Positions 4,930 to 7,350 of a DNA stretch of 7,350 bases are shown here, piece by piece. Position 1 is the stretch's first letter. The number at the start of each line of letters is the position of its first letter. The notes beneath the pieces are model-generated. The model worked only from the letters and a program-made list of their open reading frames with translations. It did not search any database and had not been told where the DNA came from. The position numbers were made by a program, and so were the translations under genes. Location: assembly GCA_002298075.1 (NCBI GenBank), contig DBLW01000016.1, positions 1 through 7,350 on the forward strand. The letters run 5' to 3'. The DNA comes from Bacteroidales bacterium UBA714 (lineage in GTDB: Bacteria; Bacteroidota; Bacteroidia; Bacteroidales; UBA932).

Positions 4930-6243
4930 ATGAGACAGAAAAGGTATTTCCTGCAGGAAAGCGACCTGCCGCGCCAGTGGTACAATATCCAGGCTGACAT
5001 GAAGAACAAGCCGATGCAGATGCTCAACCCGGCGACACACGAGCCTCTCAAGGCTGAAGACCTGTATCCGATATTTGCAGAAGAGCTATGCCGGCAGGAA
5101 CTCGACACCACATGCAGATGGACTGAGATTCCGGAAGAAGTGCTGCAGATGTACACATATTACAGGTCCACACCGCTTGTCCGTGCCTACGGACTTGAAA
5201 AGGAGCTGGACACGCCCGCCCATATCTATTTCAAGAACGAAAGCGTAAGCCCAGTCGGTTCACACAAGCTGAACTCGGCCATACCCCAGGCATATTACTG
5301 CAAAAAAGAAGGTGTCAGGAACGTCACCACGGAAACAGGAGCCGGGCAATGGGGCACGGCACTTTCATACGCAGCCAAGGCTTTCGGCCTTGAAGCCGCA
5401 GTATATCAGGTGAAAATCAGCTACGAACAGAAGCCCTACAGGAAAAGCATGATGCAGGTATTCGGAGCGCAAGTCACCCCCTCACCGTCAATGTCAACAA
5501 GAGCCGGCAAGGACATCCTCACAAGAACTCCGAATCACCAGGGCTCGCTTGGAACAGCAATATCCGAAGCCATAGAGCTTGCAAGGATGACCCCGGACTG
5601 CAAATATACCCTTGGCTCAGTGATGAACCACGTCACATTGCACCAGACAATCATAGGACTGGAAGCGGAGAAGCAGATGGAGATGGCAGGAGAATATCCT
5701 GACGTGGTAATAGCCTGCTTCGGGGGAGGCTCAAATTTCGGCGGCATATCATTCCCATTCCTGAGGCACAATATCCTTGATGGCAAGAAAACGAGATTTG
5801 TCGCGGCTGAGCCGGCTTCATGCCCGAAACTGACAAAAGGACAATTCGGATATGACTTCGGGGACGAGTCAGGATACACTCCCCTCCTGCCGATGTTCAC
5901 ACTTGGCCATGATTTTGCTCCGGCAAACATACACGCAGGAGGACTGCGCTATCATGGAGCAGGTGTCATTGCATCCCAGCTGCTGAAAGACGGGCTGATA
6001 GAAGCCGTGGACATAATGCAGCTCGACACATTCAAGGCCGGATGCATGTTCGCAAAAGCGGAGGGCATCATACCGGCACCGGAATCTTGCCATGCTATCG
6101 CAGCTACGATACAGGAAGCGCTCAGATGCAAATACGAAGGGAAAAGCGAAGTTCTCCTGTTCAATCTTTCAGGTCACGGACTTGTGGACATGGCCTCATA
6201 CGACCAATATCTTGCCGGTAATCTCGTAAACTTTTCTTACTGA
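4930..6243 (+). CDS. trpB: Tryptophan synthase beta chain, TrpB2 type
   Basis: The PLP enzyme joins indole and serine to give tryptophan. The 437-residue length and signatures mark the TrpB2 branch rather than the roughly 400-residue TrpB1 that pairs with TrpA: the N-terminal LPRQWYNIQADM (13-24), CRWTEIPEEVLQMY (62-75) and YYRSTPLVRA. The PLP lysine is K113 in GSHKLNSA, the catalytic glutamate is E135 in TETGAGQWG, the PLP phosphate site is GGGSN (265-269), and SGHG (414-417) is near the C-terminus. The N-terminal match supports the ATG at 4930 over later ones. No trpA or other trp gene is nearby. TrpB2 proteins are often thought to salvage free indole; that role here is inference. It starts just after the sdhC terminator, with no convincing promoter between. 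It ends tail-to-tail with the aminopeptidase gene, 3 bases apart. Confidence 0.94.
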   Translation: MRQKRYFLQESDLPRQWYNIQADMKNKPMQMLNPATHEPLKAEDLYPIFAEELCRQELDTTCRWTEIPEEVLQMYTYYRSTPLVRAYGLEKELDTPAHIYFKNESVSPVGSHKLNSAIPQAYYCKKEGVRNVTTETGAGQWGTALSYAAKAFGLEAAVYQVKISYEQKPYRKSMMQVFGAQVTPSPSMSTRAGKDILTRTPNHQGSLGTAISEAIELARMTPDCKYTLGSVMNHVTLHQTIIGLEAEKQMEMAGEYPDVVIACFGGGSNFGGISFPFLRHNILDGKKTRFVAAEPASCPKLTKGQFGYDFGDESGYTPLLPMFTLGHDFAPANIHAGGLRYHGAGVIASQLLKDGLIEAVDIMQLDTFKAGCMFAKAEGIIPAPESCHAIAATIQEALRCKYEGKSEVLLFNLSGHGLVDMASYDQYLAGNLVNFSY

Positions 6244-6246
6244 ATC

Positions 6247-7350
6247 CTATAAAGGCATGGTCTTGTAGCGCAGCCATGCGGACACTTCAGGCGGAAGAAG
6301 AGGAGAAAGTGTGCGATAGACGCGTTCATTATAGCCGTTTAGCCATTTCAGCTCATCAGGGGAGAGCATATCCGCAATCACGGCAGAAGTGTCAATATGA
6401 CAGAGCGTAAGGGTCTCGAATTCAAGCCAGTCCCCGAATTCATCCTTGCCAGCTTCCCTGCACAGGAGCACATTCTCATGGCGTATGCCATGCATCCCCT
6501 CACGATACAGCCCAGGCTCATTCGAAGTGACCATGCCCGGCAAGAGAGGCTGTGCATTGAAATTCTGCCTTATGTCCTGAGGGCCTTCATGCACACAAAG
6601 CCAGAAACCTATCCCGTGGCCGGTACCATGACCGTAGTTGCGTCTTGTACGCCACATCGGCCCGCGGGCAAGCACATCAAGCTGGCAGCCGGCGGTACCG
6701 CGCGGGAAAACCGCCATGGACAGGGCTATCATGCCTTTCAGAACGACAGTATAGTCTTTCTTCTCAAGCCTTATGCATTCTCCCATAGGGACTGTACGCG
6801 TAATGTCCGTCGTTCCGGTAAGGTATTGTCCCCCGGAATCCACGAGATAAAGTCCGGCCGGCCGTATCACGGGAGGATTTTCGGCCGGAATGCAATAATG
6901 CGGAAGAGCGGCAGAGGGCCCGTAGGCAGAAATGTTTTCAAAGCTGTCACCCCTGTATCCCGGAATCTCCGCACGGAAAGCTGAAAGCCGCACGGACGCC
7001 TCACGCTCCGTAACCTCACGTCCGGACGACACCTCGTCTTCGAGCCAATGAAGAAACCTCTCCATGGCCACTCCGTCCTCTATGAAAGTCTGCCTGAGAG
7101 ACTCTATCTCAGAGGGAGTCTTGACAGACTTCTCCAGGATGACAGGAGAAGTTCCGCATATCACGTCAGAGCAGTCATAATTCCCGACTATATGGCTGTA
7201 AATATGATAATTCAAGGTTGAAGGGTCAATAAAGATTCTGACCCGGCCATCATCCTGCGACAAATCCGAAATAGTGAAGGCAAGTGCATCATAGTCCTCA
7301 ACTTCAACCTGGTCAACCCTCAGCTCATCATAACTGTCTATGGTGTCAGG
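6247..7350 (-). CDS. pepP: Xaa-Pro aminopeptidase (M24B), C-terminal part (5' end outside window)
   Basis: Aminopeptidase P removes an N-terminal residue that precedes proline, using a two-metal centre. The frame stays open to the right edge; a TTG at 7263 is not a credible start because coding sequence continues upstream. The visible 367 residues are roughly the last 60 percent of a protein usually near 590 residues. Counted from the first visible residue, the pita-bread ligands are D171 and D182 in LVDSGGQYLTGTTDITRT, H245 in GHGTGHGIG, E278 in SNEPGLY and E292 in RHENVLL. All five are present, and HEGPQ follows the histidine motif. The spacing and the C-terminal tail (LSPDELKWLNGYNERVYRTLSPLL) fit the eukaryote-like long form common in Bacteroidota. 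No signal can be judged because the N-terminus is missing. Confidence 0.95.
   Translation of the reverse strand, partial: PDTIDSYDELRVDQVEVEDYDALAFTISDLSQDDGRVRIFIDPSTLNYHIYSHIVGNYDCSDVICGTSPVILEKSVKTPSEIESLRQTFIEDGVAMERFLHWLEDEVSSGREVTEREASVRLSAFRAEIPGYRGDSFENISAYGPSAALPHYCIPAENPPVIRPAGLYLVDSGGQYLTGTTDITRTVPMGECIRLEKKDYTVVLKGMIALSMAVFPRGTAGCQLDVLARGPMWRTRRNYGHGTGHGIGFWLCVHEGPQDIRQNFNAQPLLPGMVTSNEPGLYREGMHGIRHENVLLCREAGKDEFGDWLEFETLTLCHIDTSAVIADMLSPDELKWLNGYNERVYRTLSPLLPPEVSAWLRYKTMPL

Overview
The window looks like a chromosomal piece of a Bacteroidota member, probably order Bacteroidales; the genus cannot be fixed from this sequence. The evidence is the DAHP synthase with a C-terminal type II chorismate mutase, the one-piece five-helix SdhC, the eukaryote-like M24B aminopeptidase, promoter boxes of the form TAnnTTTG, and the lack of clear Shine-Dalgarno sites. 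All protein-coding genes are housekeeping or biosynthetic. I see no insertion sequence, phage gene, CRISPR array, tRNA or rRNA.

Layout from left to right: the C-terminal part of lpxK (+, lipid A kinase) ends tail-to-tail against an aromatic operon on the minus strand. That operon reads, in transcription order, leader peptide and attenuator, then tyrA (broken), then DAHP synthase/chorismate mutase. Upstream of it on the same strand lie frr and pyrH. Pointing away from pyrH is sdhC (+), then a strong intrinsic terminator, then a TrpB2-type tryptophan synthase beta gene (+). trpB meets the C-terminal part of an Xaa-Pro aminopeptidase (-) that runs off the right edge.

The most striking element is in the 297-base frr-tyrA gap. 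On the minus strand a 20-codon ORF (2683 to 2621) encodes MDNSFRFSRFFVYSYSLKRV, with four Phe and two Tyr codons inside 11 residues. Its stop codon lies in a segment that can pair either with an upstream arm (2692-2699) or with the 5' arm of a GC-rich intrinsic terminator (2550-2578). This is the full logic of ribosome-mediated transcription attenuation, placed directly before genes for prephenate synthesis and its conversion towards tyrosine. The mechanism is inferred from sequence; none of it has been tested here.

The tyrA gene under this control is disrupted. About eight codons around a conserved Gly-rich motif are missing and the frame shifts, while both flanks stay well conserved. The pattern fits a recent short deletion between TTCGAC repeats. 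The DAHP synthase/mutase gene downstream is intact.

Other points of interest are interleaved divergent promoters between pyrH and sdhC, an sdhC separated from any sdhA/sdhB, and a stand-alone TrpB2 without trpA.
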